From the NCBI GenBank assembly GCA_009760855.2, contig WPIO01000051.1, positions 30,001-92,000 on the forward strand: a DNA stretch of 62,000 bases, read 5' to 3'. This DNA comes from Cristatella mucedo. Its lineage: Eukaryota > Bryozoa > Phylactolaemata > Cristatellidae. Positions 10,786-23,900 of the stretch are shown in pieces. Every line of letters begins with the position of its first letter. The first letter of the stretch is position 1. The translations under genes were made by a program, and so were the position numbers. Below the pieces are notes generated by a model. That model was not told where the DNA came from and ran no database searches. It saw nothing but the letters and a program-made list of their open reading frames with translations.

Positions 10786-11900
10786 AATGATAATAATAAT
10801 AATAATACACTTAATATTGCGATCTCGGAGAATTCAATCGCTTTCTAGACACTTTACATTTGCTGCAAAGGAAGCACGATCGAATGGTTAGTGGTAGCAT
10901 GCTCAATAAACAAGAAGAATAATATGGTTAGGGGCGGCATGCACAGTATCAGCATGCAAGTGTGGTCAGTGGCTGCATGCGCTTAGTCAGCTGGCAACAA
11001 AGAACACAAAGGACGAATCACCGTGACCCACTAAGCTCTGTCATAAATAGATGGATTTGTATTAGTTTCTTTTTGAATTTGGACAAGCCAGGAGATGTCG
11101 TGATGCAGGTCGGAAGTGAGTTCCAGGTTATGGGAGCATACCAACTAAAGGCATGGTCTCCAAGGATTTGAGCTGTGTACAAGTCATAGGCAAACAGCAG
11201 TTAGATTCCGAAAAGTGGGTGGTACGATGCTTACCGGGTGGGGCAGTAAATCTGATAAGTAGGCTGGAGCCAAAGAATGAAGGGACCTAAAAGTGAGTGA
11301 CAAAACCTTGAAGTCGATGTGTTGCTTGACTGGAAGCCAGTGCAGGTCGGCGAGAAGCGGTGTGGAGTGGTAACTGCTTCGCTCACGATAGAAAAGCCTA
11401 GCTGCAGAGTTCCGCATCAGCTGTAAGCACATGATTGCACAGGCCGGTAGACCAGCAAGCAGTGAGTTACAGAAGTCAAGTCGGTATGTCACAAATGCAT
11501 GGACCAATTTAGATGTGGCATCTCTGTCTAAACACGCCCGAATGTGAGCGATGGTTAGCTGAAAGTAGGCAGACTTGACCGTGGAGCTAATGTGGTCGGC
11601 TACATGAAAGGTCACTTTGGGACATGACACCTAGACTTCGTGTAGATTCAACAGGAGATATGCTCGCAGAGCCAATTTTGAGCGTTAGCTTTTCCATTTC
11701 CGATTCGCACTTGGTTCGCTTATAGCTATCAAGTTGGTTTTATCCTCATTCAATTTAAGAAAGTTTGCTGCCATCCATGTGCGGATGTCATCAATACATG
11801 CAGCAAAGGAGTTGAGAGGATTAAACGTCCTCGGGGTATAGATGGTATAGATGTATATAGATGTATGGTATAGATGGTATAGATAAAAAACGTACAACCA
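10786..11900 (-). mobile_element. CR1/L2-like LINE (family A), 3' end with RT C-terminus
   Basis: On the minus strand, 11897-11685 encodes WMAANFLKLNEDKTNLI, and 11630-11184 encodes a reverse-transcriptase C-terminal region containing LVHAFVTYRLDFCNSLLAGL and LHWLPVKQHIDFKVL, typical of the CR1/L2/Jockey superfamily. The 3' untranslated part follows, ending in an ATT-repeat tail at about 10790. Frame breaks show it is dead. Confidence 0.88.
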
Positions 11901-11935
11901 AGTGTCATCTGCATAGAAGTGAAATCCTAGATTGT

Positions 11936-11938
11936 GCT

Positions 11939-11991
<53 letters not shown>

Positions 11992-12115
11992 CACTTGATA
12001 AAGCGCCCTCAGAGAACTTAATCTCTTTCTAGGCACTCGACAGTTACTGCAAAGGAAGCATGATCGAATGGTTAGTGGTAGCATGCTCAATGACAACAAG
12101 CATAACATGGTTATG
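11936..12115 (-). mobile_element. LINE family A 3' tail fragment with (ATT)n
   Basis: A second family A 3' end lies directly beside the previous one. Its tail is an AAT array (11942-11990 on the plus strand), followed by the conserved AGAACTTAATCTCTTTCTAG block and a GCAAAGGAAGCATGATCGAA block. Confidence 0.85.
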
Positions 12116-13534
12116 GAGCCGATCGACACTTTGTGCTGGGATCAGTAAGGCCGGACCATTGATTGAACTTCTGGCAGACTTCTAGGTTTTTATAGTGTGA
12201 ATGCCTTTGAAAGTTGGGTGTGGCATAACCGTCTCTCCTTAGTCATGTATAAAAATCGGGCGTGTGACTAAGATTTCGCATATCTGGAGTGGCGGGTTCT
12301 GGCTGCCTATTAATTCAGATGTCTTATATTTAGGCATCCCTCTTGCCCCTCCCCGTTGGAGAGTGGTATTAGCATATTTGAAAATGTTTATGAAGGTCAG
12401 CAGTATGCCAAAGAGCTGAATACCTGTGGGGAAACTTGTATTTAGGGTGTAAGCACACTGAAGGTCGTGTGTTTCGATATATTTGCGATATACTTAGTGA
12501 AACACAATCCATTCGACACCCGTTGGCCAAAAGCTAACTACCGACATCTTTTTATTTTACTTCAAATAGTTGAAAAAATGCGTTTTTATATCCCACGTTT
12601 CAGTAGGGTATCTTGTCATGTAGCTGGCACATCGTGTTTTTTTATGTTCGCTGGAGTCTGTGTTTAGCTTCGTTGTTCTTAGCATCCAACGTGACGAGCT
12701 AAAACTTATTTAAGATTACTTGTTAACGAGATTTGGAAATGGCTGCTCTGATTGCAACTAATTATGTCGAAGCAATGACCCTAAAGGCCCTTCAGAAGCA
12801 TTGGCAGTGCTACTGAACAGACTGCCACCTGCGTGTGTGTGCAGAGTTTGTTATGAGGAATGGGTGTCTACCAGCAAACGGTGCATATTTCACGGCAGAG
12901 CCAGATGTTCCTTGCCAATTCTGAAGCGTAGTCATTACACACTCCCTCTCCCACCCCCGGAGTATTCTGCCTTGAGTGCGGCTTCCCAGCTGCTTGCTTC
13001 GACAGAAGGAAGCAGAGAGGCGTGTGTGTGAGCAAATAGTAAAGGGCTTTGCTTTTAGGCTGCTTTAGTAGATTGCTTGGTACCGTGCATGCGTGATTCT
13101 GGTGGCCACTTAAGCGGGCCTTGCCAGGCGTGCTGCATCGAGCTTAAGCAGCAGGGCCGATTGCTTGTGTGTTAACAGCCCAATTTTCGCATGCCATTAG
13201 CAATGTTACCTTGCCAGGGTTGTTAGCCATCTGTCAGCTGTCGTTTAAATTAAAGGTTAGCTGATTTAATAGCCTCATTTGTATAGCGACAGAAGTGTAG
13301 AGTGCCTAGAAGGAGATTGAGTCTCTGACGGGCTATATCAAATGAATTATTACTATTATTAAAACTATGAGTGACAAGGTAATCAGGTTACTTGGGTGCA
13401 TCGGGTGGGGCCGCTGCTGGGTTTATAGCAATTCCGGTGAACCAGCGGATTGCATCCTGGTTGGCCCGTTTGAGTAACGCCCAAAGGCTTCGAGAGCCAC
13501 CGCGCGTCGATAAGTGGAGTTGTTCCGAAACAAA
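12116..13534. other. Intergenic; LINE/SINE scraps only
   Basis: Mostly unassigned. About 13235-13275 resembles the family B SINE 3' tail (GTTAGCTGATTTAATAGCC), and 13290-13355 is a plus-strand LINE family A 3' tail (GTGCCTAGAAGGAGATTGAG then TTATTACTATTATT). The frame at 12801-13031 is not recognised. Confidence 0.45.
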
Positions 13535-13662
13535 ATTTCGTTTGTATAGTACCTTGAGGGAACTTGATCGCTATCTAAATGCTTTACATATGCTTCGCGG
13601 TTCGAGCCCATGACATTGGCAGTTCACAGCGAGTACCTTACCCTCGGACTAAACCTTTGGAA
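13535..13662 (-). repeat. SINE family A, minus strand
   Basis: In reverse: tRNA-like head with the A box within GTTTAGTCCGAGGGTAAGG, a B box (CATGGGCTCGAACCGCG), and the tail near 13545. Confidence 0.7.
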
Positions 13663-14299
13663 CCGTCCGATATCTGGGGGGATACAGACCCATGGCGATG
13701 CAGCGGGCTTCGAATTGACTTGGAAATGGGTATTGGCCATTTTGTATTTCCCACATAGCACTTTCGATGTGCCGATTGGTTGTAGGAGTGGTCAATGGCC
13801 GGAAACATTCCACTAATTATTAATGGGTCAGGCTATAAGCAGTTAGTAGCTATTTTAGAGAGTTTTGTAAAACTGGCACACGAGATTTGATTTGGCTATC
13901 AAACCACTGCCGTGCTTGTGCACATCTTAATTTATAAAACGAGGTTTTTTATTATCTATTGTGTACAATGTAGGCGATTCTAATTTAAGCCTTATTAATC
14001 AAGGCCATAAACAGCACAGCCTCACGCAGTTTTCAAACCACTAGCAGTTCGTGAGTCACTATCGGCTCCCTACCTTTATATTACAGGCGGTCACCTGCCC
14101 TTTCACGACTCTGCTCGGTGTTCGTCTATCAAAGACACAATAGACAAAGAAGTATTTAAGAGTTTCATCTGATCAAGGCTCAGGCTAGTAATGGGTGGCC
14201 TGCGTGTACAGCCCAGCAACTTGCTTTAATTAACTTGACATCCGTATTACACATGAACAGTATACTTGTGGAGGCCGTTTTATAGCTACGTTTTTGCAA

Positions 14300-17260
14300 A
14301 ATAGATAAGATCAGAGAAGAGAAGATCCCCTTTGGACTCCCGCTCCTTGCTTTACCTCAATGTCCACCCTCAAGCCTACCACTACTTTCGTCATACTGAA
14401 ATTTACCCTCCCCCCTACTCCAAGACGACTAATAGTCAATAGACCCATACCCACTGCTTTCCCTCAAAGAGGAATTCGTTTGCTTCTGCCCTGCATAACT
14501 AGCCTAAAATGTATTTAGCCTCAGGTCTTATACCTGCACCATTCCAGAGGGTAATTGTAAAGCTATTCAGGAAAAAGTCAGTACAGAACATCAAGAACTG
14601 CAGCAACTTTCGTCCAACTTTCCGTCAACTTTCTATTGTCGCTTCCAGTGAGTAACTGGAACAAGAAGTGGCCGACCAGCTAATCTCGTACGCAAAAACT
14701 ACAAATCTAGTAAGTTCCATTCAGTTTTAGAGCCAACGACTCCATAGAGTCTGCACTGCTGCGAATGCATAACCGCCTTCTCAGGAATGCCAACTAATGT
14801 AGTTTTCTCCTATTTCTGATGGATCTTCCGGCAGCATTTGATAGCATCGATCGCCAAGTTTGGACTCGCAGTTCACGACTTGGCCCTCGATGATCATTGC
14901 AGGTTGTAGTACGAATCTATTTTAGCCACGAATGTCCTTTTATAGAGAAATAGTAGAATCGCTGATCAATAACCTAAAAGTGCTAGTGTTCTTTATTAAC
15001 CGTCTTAATCACTCAAAGCAAGAAAAGCATGCGGTCAAGTCATCCAAATCAAAATTAGCAGAACACTTTTCCAAACTTCGTCATCGGTATGATAGACCGG
15101 ATTAGGGACTCCTCCAGCCCTTCACGTTACCGTAATTGCCTTACTGCAACCGGTTACATAACTCGGATCTTATTCGCTTTCCTCCTTTACGCCTGTAATT
15201 ATGCAACTCGTGGCTAAATTTGTCTCACAGGCTGTCATCTTGACCCAGTTCAAACCATTCTCTTGTGAGGTGCACCGAACTTTTTGTGCCCACCATAACA
15301 CAGTGAAAATGTGCCTCTGAATATCGTAGGAGTTCTTGCCCCTCTGAACTCATCTGCTGTCACGTCACTCATTTAAAAGCGGATCATATATCATACAAAT
15401 AGTAACTTTCGTAGAGTTTCTCTTCTGCCATTCTTATCCAGGGCACTTTAACGAGTGGTAGCCCAGCAGCTAAACGATTTCGTCAGCTCACCAGGTCCAG
15501 CTAGAAGTACCGATCGGAATTTATATCAAGTCTACTGAACCTGCTTTGCTGTAGGATTGAAATGTGTTGCCTTCTAATCAATATCGATATGGTAGAGCCT
15601 CTTAGCTGGTTCTTCAAGATCTATCATCACCATTGATATAATTGAACGACAAACCCCTTTGGAGCTACTCGACACGTATAGGTATAACTAGGAGTGCTTA
15701 GGCTATACCTACACTAGACATATTAGTGTGTGTGGTTGTAAATGGCTATCGGCCATCTCGCTATCCTTGAAAGTATGAGATAAATTATGGTTTGAGCTTA
15801 GGCTACCTTATTTTCACTATCATTCGAGCTTCACTGGCTTTTTATTAGGCATTCACTAAACCTCACCATCTCTCTGACCCTTACGAGTTGCTTCACTGGC
15901 TTGCACTAGCCAATCTTTCGGACCTAATTTTCATCGAATGCAATCTTGTTTCGCTAGCTCCTCGGCCTCCCGTTGTATCACCATCCCTGGCACTATAGTG
16001 ATGGCTTCTGGTGATCGGGCCTTCAGGTCGCATGCACCCAGTCTGGAACGGCCTCCCCTCCCCCGGCTTCTCTCACGACCGCCACTGACGTAGGTCATTT
16101 AAGTCTCAGCTAAATGCGAATCTGCCCTGTCCAGCTTTTTTCCCGTCCCAGTGAAATGTATTCTTTTCGAGACAAGAGGTCCAACTAACAAGCGGTTCCG
16201 AGTGCCTTCTTGCGTAGTTTTGCTAGCTTGTTGAAGCATGATGCGAGCTTTTGCATGCATGTCTATGTATGGTACTTTATTTGCCGTTAACTCTTGGCCT
16301 ATTGCTGCAGTTCGGATAGTGCCCGGATAGAGATTTGGGTTGTCTAAGGGCTACATGTAGGTGTTTCATTGGTATTACAAATAGTCCTTCTTGAGCTGCT
16401 CTCATATCGAATGAGCATCACTGGCATTGCAACGGTTTTGGACTTCAGGTCAGACAGCTAGGAGGATTTCGAGCAATGATTAGACCGGCATACGGAGTTG
16501 CTTTATAAGTATGGGTTACTCCCAAGTCTGTGGGCTCGATGCACTTCTTTTAAAAATTCATACTCTCCCACACTGATATAATCTCAAAGCACAGTCTAGG
16601 CTTTTATTTTTAATGTCGATCACTCACAGCTTCACCAGTGCTTTGATCCTTACCTACCTTTCCGCTATAACTCTCCTGCTGCATGTATTGCTAAAATTTC
16701 CACTGGTCAGCAAACTCTCGAGCTGAATGGAGGTAAAACCAACTTACTAGTTATGAGAAACCTCAGAAATTGGAAAGCCAACTCGAAAGCATAACCAGTA
16801 AAATGGGGTCTTGACTTCCCTAACTCATTACTCGCAGGCATCCCTACCGCTGCCACGAGTAGCTTACACTTGGTGCACAACTCGGCAGATAGACTTGAAT
16901 GTCGTAAACGCAGCAGTTACCACATTAACCACTTTCCACCACGATGCATTGGGTCCTCAACATGCCGCATATTGACTTCAGGGTTCTGCTAACTCTCTTC
17001 AAGGTGATTTCATTCTCTTGCACCGGCCTACCCATCCGAAATACTCCCTATATCAGGCTTGACGATGTTACGCCTGCACTTCTGATTCAAGTAACTAAAG
17101 TTGTGCTTCGAACCAGCCTGATATCCTTTGGAGGCCGTACCTTTAGTTAAGCCTGATGAAAATGCCTGAACCTTACTCGGACGTCGAGACCGTCCTCAGA
17201 CTTAGCATTAAAAGGAAGCCCACATTCACTTCACAGCATTTGCTTCGTGCATAAAAATGG
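14300..17260 (+). mobile_element. Nest of decayed LINE sequence
   Basis: Recognisable remnants are in sense orientation: about 14820 encodes LPAAFDSIDRQVW (the FDxIDH motif of CR1-like RT), about 16010-16140 encodes GDRAF-type C-terminal sequence, about 16720 encodes LELNGGKTNLLVM, and 16944-17070 encodes LHWVLNMPHIDFRVLLTLFK. Spacing between these blocks is larger than in one element, so at least one LINE is nested in another. No intact frame survives. Confidence 0.65.
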
Positions 17261-17460
17261 TATTTTTGAGTACTTGCTCACACCGTGCACATTTTTAAAC
17301 TTACTAATTGACATGCTTCTTTTCCAGCCCAAAAAAGTGGCTAGAATGAAAGTTCGTTCACTCAAGGCAGTATAAATGTCTTATTATTATCCTAATTGCT
17401 AATATGCTTACATGCACATAACTAGCAAAAAACAGGCTAATAAAAACAAGTCATGCTTTT

Positions 17461-17466
17461 TTTATT
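17461..17466 (-). terminator. Polyadenylation signal AATAAA for the YTHDC1 homologue
   Basis: AATAAA on the minus strand, about 365 bases past the YTHDC1 stop codon; the sequence between would be the 3' untranslated region. It is the clearest candidate, but transcript data would be needed to fix the cleavage site. Confidence 0.5.
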
Positions 17467-17829
17467 ACAAAGATACAGAAAATGATGACAACCAAGGAAC
17501 AATCCTTCATTGACACCGCACTTTCTAGGTACAGCTGGTCTCGACCTAAATGCCAGTTTTTGTAGAGTTAAGGTGTCACCTGACAGCGCAACTGCTAAAC
17601 GCCTGAACTGATACGGTAACGCATTTTCGCGATAAGGATCCCATAAAAGGGCGACACTGAAAGTGCATTACGACCACAATGCCGAGCAGGTATCTTCCTA
17701 ACTCTGGAGTGGCTGTTACTACCAAACAGAATGAGAGCAAGCTGGCTAAGAGCAAGCTAAGACAGCTGGCACTTTCATGGCAAATGCCACTGGCTGGCTA
17801 TTATTTATCCAATACAACGAGTTACATCA

Positions 17830-17973
17830 CTATCTCCTTTCACGACTTCGTTCACGGCTGCTATGACGTCCATGTCGATGATGGTCTCGATCACGCACGC
17901 TGCTGCTTGCAGCATGTCGACTAGAGGAAGAGCTAGACGTACGCCGGAGAAAGTTTTCAACATCTCTTTCATA
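17830..17973 (-). CDS. YTHDC1: YTHDC1 terminal exon 15
   Basis: Acceptor ATTACAG|TATGAA. Encodes [20 protein letters not shown] and an Arg/Ser/Asp-rich end with RERSRERR, then TAG at 17832-17830. Matches the family end MRVDDFLRRT plus RE/RD repeats. Confidence 0.92.
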   Translation of the reverse strand, partial: YERDVENFLRRTSSSSSSRHAASSSVRDRDHHRHGRHSSRERSRERR

Positions 17974-20900
17974 CTGTAATAAAGAAGTGAGAACATTACT
18001 AAACACACTGCAGCCCCAGGAAACCTTGTTGGTTCGCATATTCAAAAGCGCACGTAGAGGTTTTTAACTAAACGGCAAAAGAGAATCAGCAACTCAATAT
18101 CTGGGCTGTATGGCATGAGCACGATTAGTTCACTGGCCAAATACTTGCATTTTATTTGCAGTAGACTGCGCTTGAGCGCTGAATACTGCTGCAACATGGT
18201 AATCGTTGGTCCATGACAACCTAGGAGGTAAGGTGCAAGCTTTTAACGACTGAGGTGCTTGGTTCTAATCCAGCAGTGGGCGATTCTTTATTGCCAAATG
18301 CGAGCAGTGGTAATAGCCTTTACGGCTCTTTGCCGCTATAAAAACGAGGCTGTTGAATCAGCTATTTTTTTAATGCAAGCATGTATGTCAGTTATGTTGA
18401 AGGTATAAAAGACAGTAGTGAGCCATCACCGCTTTCAGGGCAAATTCAGTTAAGGACGTGTTGCACTAACAGGTGCCACCACAAGTTTGAGCAAACAGCA
18501 AAACCTACCGGAAAGTGACGCTTTCTTAGGTAAATCGTCATGTACTGCTCTTAGCAAGCATTACTTTGCATGCATACACACCCATGGTGGCAGATTAAGT
18601 TTTTTTACACGGGTATTTAATTAATAAATAACTTATGCTTATTGGAAGTGGCTCCACCATGATCTCCATTCACTTCGTCCATGCACGTTGGTATTCGCAA
18701 TCTTTGCTCGTAATTCCAGAGCAATTTCTTGCCAGCATTGACATGAGCCTCAAACAAGGGGCATCATGAGTTGTTTGTAATATATTAGTAATAATATTAA
18801 TAATATAGTGCCGATCTTACTGTTTGCTCCAAAGCATCGCAAAGGCTTTCGATGGGGTTCAGATCAGCACTCATGCTTGATCACAGTAACGGTCACTAGA
18901 GGATCGATAACACATCTAGTCTTATTCGGCCGCCTGAGGCATATCATTTCCACAACTGCACTGCTGCCTCAGCTAGGCTTCTCACTTTTTCTTTGTTGCA
19001 TGAGCTGTCTGTCGGCTAATACGTGTACCGAAAGCAGCTTAGGCTACGAGTGCACTGTAGAAAACTCTTCTGCGTAACACCCACTAAGTCTTCCGAGGTT
19101 TTTTGTAGTTACATATGGAGATATATTACTATAAATTACTAGTGATCCCGACCGAAGTTCTCACCGACAGTTTGTTGGGCTCTAGATCGTTCGACGTCAC
19201 GACATCCCTTGACATCGCATTTAAAAAGCTTAACACACATCTGTTTATTACAGCATTTAGTGGATCCTTGTGATGCGTCCTTCGTGTGCTTATGAGTGCC
19301 GACACGGTGCCTGCTGCTACTAACCATTTACACGTTGACCCTGATCATGTAACATCTAATAATGTTTTGCTAGCTGACACGGCGAATGTAATTAATCATT
19401 TGATAATGTTATGAATTAATCATTTAGTCAAGCTTTCTTAACAGCATCTTAAACTGCCCAGAAAGAGATTCAGCTTTCTGAGCGTGCTATACAAATATAT
19501 TATTATTATTATCGTGTTGCCATACCATTTAATATGATTGAGCTGGTTCATAATAGCTTCTCCACGATGGAGTTGAGGTACCAGCTTCAGTGCAACCAGT
19601 CTCATAACATCACTCCACCCCGCTGCTGAACTTTGCCCTTTAACAGCAGTCACAGTGGTATGCTTCATAATAATAATAATAATGCACTTGATAAAGTGCC
19701 CTCAGAGAACTCAATCTCTTTCTAGGAGCTTCACATTGCTGCAAAGGGAAGCGCGATTGAATGTTGAGTAATATCATGCTTGATAAACATGATTAACATG
19801 GTTAGGGGTGACATGCACAGGGTCAGCATGCAGTCATTAATGGGCAGCTTCACAATAGCACTATTACCAGTATTGCAAATACTAACGTCCATTCATCAGT
19901 GTACACATCTCACTGACAGCAAGCAAAGGACGAGGGGGGGAGGGTGGTCACTAGTCTGTTGCAGACAGCTAAATTTTTGCTTTTCCGAAAGCAAATCTTT
20001 AGGATGGGCAACCTCTGAAGAGTATTAGCTGCTGGCTTATTAATCTCCATCTCCACCGAACACTCAGTTACGCCTTGTCCTAAGTTGAAGTGTCCTAGCA
20101 ACACTTTTCGCACGAGCATGTTCTTAAAGGCTTGCGTTTTTATGACCCCGTCATTCTGATTGCTTGTCAGCTTAGGGGGACCAAACCACACCTTTGTTTC
20201 CATGGTACCAAGTTGCAACTATTTCTAGCATTGAGCATACAAACAGATGCAAAATCATATGCACGTAAGCCCTTGTTAAATCCCCATGATTGTTTCTTTT
20301 GTTAGTGAAGGCCGACATATCCCTTGCATTGCTCATCACAGCGTTTGTTAGCTAGTCTACCATCTCCACATTTGGTGGCAAAGCATATCTAAGCTAGCAT
20401 TCTGGGAATTGTCAATGCATTGAGAAAAGTATTCCAGACATGTGCCATTTTAGCTAGGCTCAACATAACAATAGGCAGCCTCAGTAGCGCGATAGTTAGA
20501 GCAGCAATCAGTTTACGAATGGTTCTAGGCTCACACCATGCAGTGGGCGAACACTTTTTCTACATACATTCCCAGTGACTTCAAATTCTGCATATGTCAA
20601 CCTGCTTGATCATCCCCATTCCCAGTAAATTTATTCAGTCAGCTATGCATCAAGAAGTCTGCACTCAAAACCTAAATCACTGAATTTGATTGATCATAAT
20701 AATGTAACTTAGCTAAAAGCTCACATGCATATTTTTGTAAGTTATGCATTTCACAAATGAAACCAAAAATAAGACGAGCCAAATCGGTGCAAAAATACTC
20801 ATTTGAAATAGTTATATTATGTTTGGGCGTCGTGTGCACGGGTTTCCCTGCCACTCCTTTGCTTTGCGATGGGTGATTTAGGGCTAGTCAAATGAGCTAA

Positions 20901-23900
20901 TGAGTGGCTGAAAGTCAGGTGCATGACACCTGCGAGGAGGTGGAGTTTGACGGCATGGCAGGAGGCTGAACTGGTGAGAGAACTGCCAGAAGCACTCGTA
21001 CGGCACTTTGGGGAGCTGACGGGGAAATATATTGGTTGGTTGCATAAAAATCTACATCTGGTTCTATGCTTCAAACATCTTGCCATAAACGATACTTACC
21101 AGATGCTTACCAACTTTATAACGGTACACGGGGCAGCAAGAAAGAAGTTGACTTAATTACCTTTATGTCTCGTGAGCGAGAGCCGATTGATGGTCTATCC
21201 GACGACCTTTCAGGGCGTCTGGGTATGAAAGGTGCAGGTGGCAGGAAGTCTCTCGGAGGTCTGCTAGGGAAGAATGGGTTGTAAACGGGTGTCATCGGAA
21301 GCTGTAAAAAAATAGATATCGCATATGCCCACTATCGCATATGCCCACCGATGGCAACAGCTTTTCTGCAGTGCCCACTTAACAAATCTACATTGCAAGT
21401 TTTTACAATCAACCCAATCAAAGCCTCGACAAGTATTTGTTTTCCAATGCCACAATCACTAAACGCTGTAGCTTATGTTTGCAGGTAACAATGAGTTGTA
21501 CTACTCGAGGGGTCCAAATTATATTTTAATGGTGCTTTTTCTCATTCATGGTAAACAAACAGAAAACATGCTTTACACGAGTATGTTCTTGCTTTTGATC
21601 CACCAGCTTCCCTCTGACTTATAACTTCAAAACTCACGGTTAAACAAACTTATCTAACCCCAAGCACACGGAACACACAACTGCCTGCCCAGCTTAAGAA
21701 ATGCACATTATGACGAGAACAGCTACATAAATTATGACAAACATGAAAGCGTGTCTCGTATTCCCATCATGCTATATCAGTGGCTATCTATGGCTTCCAT
21801 TCCTTTCATGCATCGAACATAAGGATCACATGTCATACAATTATTGCTTGTGGTAAGCACAAAGCTTGCACGGCCACTACACAACACAGCCTCTATAGTA
21901 TGTATATAACAGAAAAAATTATGTTTACCCAAAACTCTGCTGAATCAAAGTTAGGTATACCGGCACTGAATAACAGCAGCATGCACACACCAAGAAGGCC
22001 CCATTCAGATTATGAGTACTACTTAGTCAAGTGATAGAGGGCATGGTATCACTCGACGATACCATGCCGGGTAACGAATTCAGGGAATTCTACAGGGCTA
22101 CCAAAAAAAGTAAACCTTGCTACAGCTTATAATGGTTGAATACGGATTGTCTTGGCCGAACAGATTTTTGCATACTTGCTTGAAGCCAATTAAGCTTGGA
22201 ATATACAGCCATAGTCTTAAACCAGGCGACACAGGGATATTAGTTCCAATCGATTTTGTCAAGCACGAATCAACAGCCACAAATACATCTATACAAAGAA
22301 ATACTCAGATGAAAAAAGATATGAGGCCCGACAGATACCATCAGCAAGCTGCTATCATGTCAGCCGATTGGCTTAGTCTTCGTCCAACAGCACCGAAACA
22401 TGAGGCGTTTTAATATTTCCCACGAGAACCGAAGTTTTATATATGCAGAAATGGATACTTACAAATCAATAGGAGGTTGGACTGTTCTTTACAACTTATT
22501 GCATTTGCCAAGCATTGACCGGGTCAGATTTTGCATGCATCTGGAGTTATGCAGTCCCACAGCTGCTTTACCTGACCGAAAAGCAGCTTGGGAGATGACG
22601 AATCGGTTTTTGTCTTTAAGTGAATACTTCAAAAACCTACCCAAACATGCTCAATATTGAAATCAGGTGTGGCTCGGCCACCTAAGGAATCGAACATCGC
22701 GGAACATACGAAGAATTGCTTCGGTGCCCTTGCACTGAACTTATTGTAATTATCCATTTGCCATACGTAGTACTTCCCTATAAGGTTTTGTAAGGTGCGC
22801 CTAGGGGTAAGGTGCTGGCTTGCCTTAAACAGCCATGGTCGTGGGTTCGAGCTCTACGGAATACATGTAAACACCTAGATGGAGATTACGTTCTCTTAAG
22901 GCTTTATATATAAATGAATTAAACTATATTAATACGAGCTCTGATCCTGGGCAAACCAACATGAAACACGGATGCCGAAAAACACGATCAAACGAGCAGT
23001 TCCACCACATTTGAGCAAAGATTATAGGCAGTCTGGGCAAAAGTCCTCTGCGATCTCCGTGGGTCATGCATTTACTTTCGTCACTCTAGGACACATATCC
23101 AGTCATCTGCTATAACGTGGGCGTGATATCACTCACACCGCAAATGGGTTTTTGTCATTGCTGCTAATCACCAGCTTGCATTTGCTGCCGCTTCAATACA
23201 TGCCATATTTCGAAATCCTACGAATGCATCGGCACTAATAGCCTTGTCACTGGCCTCTTCTAAAGAAGTGGTGAGAGCTCGAAGTGGGGTTTTCTTCTAA
23301 CCCAGTGCAGCCACCTTCGGTAGCCGGTCATCTCTTTTTGTCTTCGAATGCGGCCGGCCAAAGCTCGTCAAAAAGTCTGTCCATATTAGCATCATACAAA
23401 TACTTCTACAGATTTTACTTAAAAGTCCCCTAGCTAATATCAAGCTGCTGTGCCATATTAACATTGCTTTGAACCATCATATGAAAAGCATCGATTTGAC
23501 CTTTGATTTCTCTGCTTCGTAATCTTGCCTTTCTCATGGAACGAGAGCACCAGATAAGCAGCTCCACGGTGGAGTGAGACAATGCAAAAATAACACCTCA
23601 CACACAAGTGTGTTCACACTTAACAACATTGAGCTGCTTGCATTTCAAATCAGATAACCAGACTGAAAGTACAAACACATTCTACCATTTTTGAAGTTGA
23701 ATATCGTTTCAGGCTCTCCTTGATTCTGACAGTCCCTCAAGCCGTCGATCGGCCGAGTCCCCTTTCACAGGTTAACAATTGGGTTTATGTACAAGTCGGC
23801 TCCTTATGAAAGGGGATCATTCAGTGACAAATAGTTGGTTAAGCAAACGGTTGCCTAATGCACCCCATACATATTTTGTGGGGTTCACGCATATTTGGTC

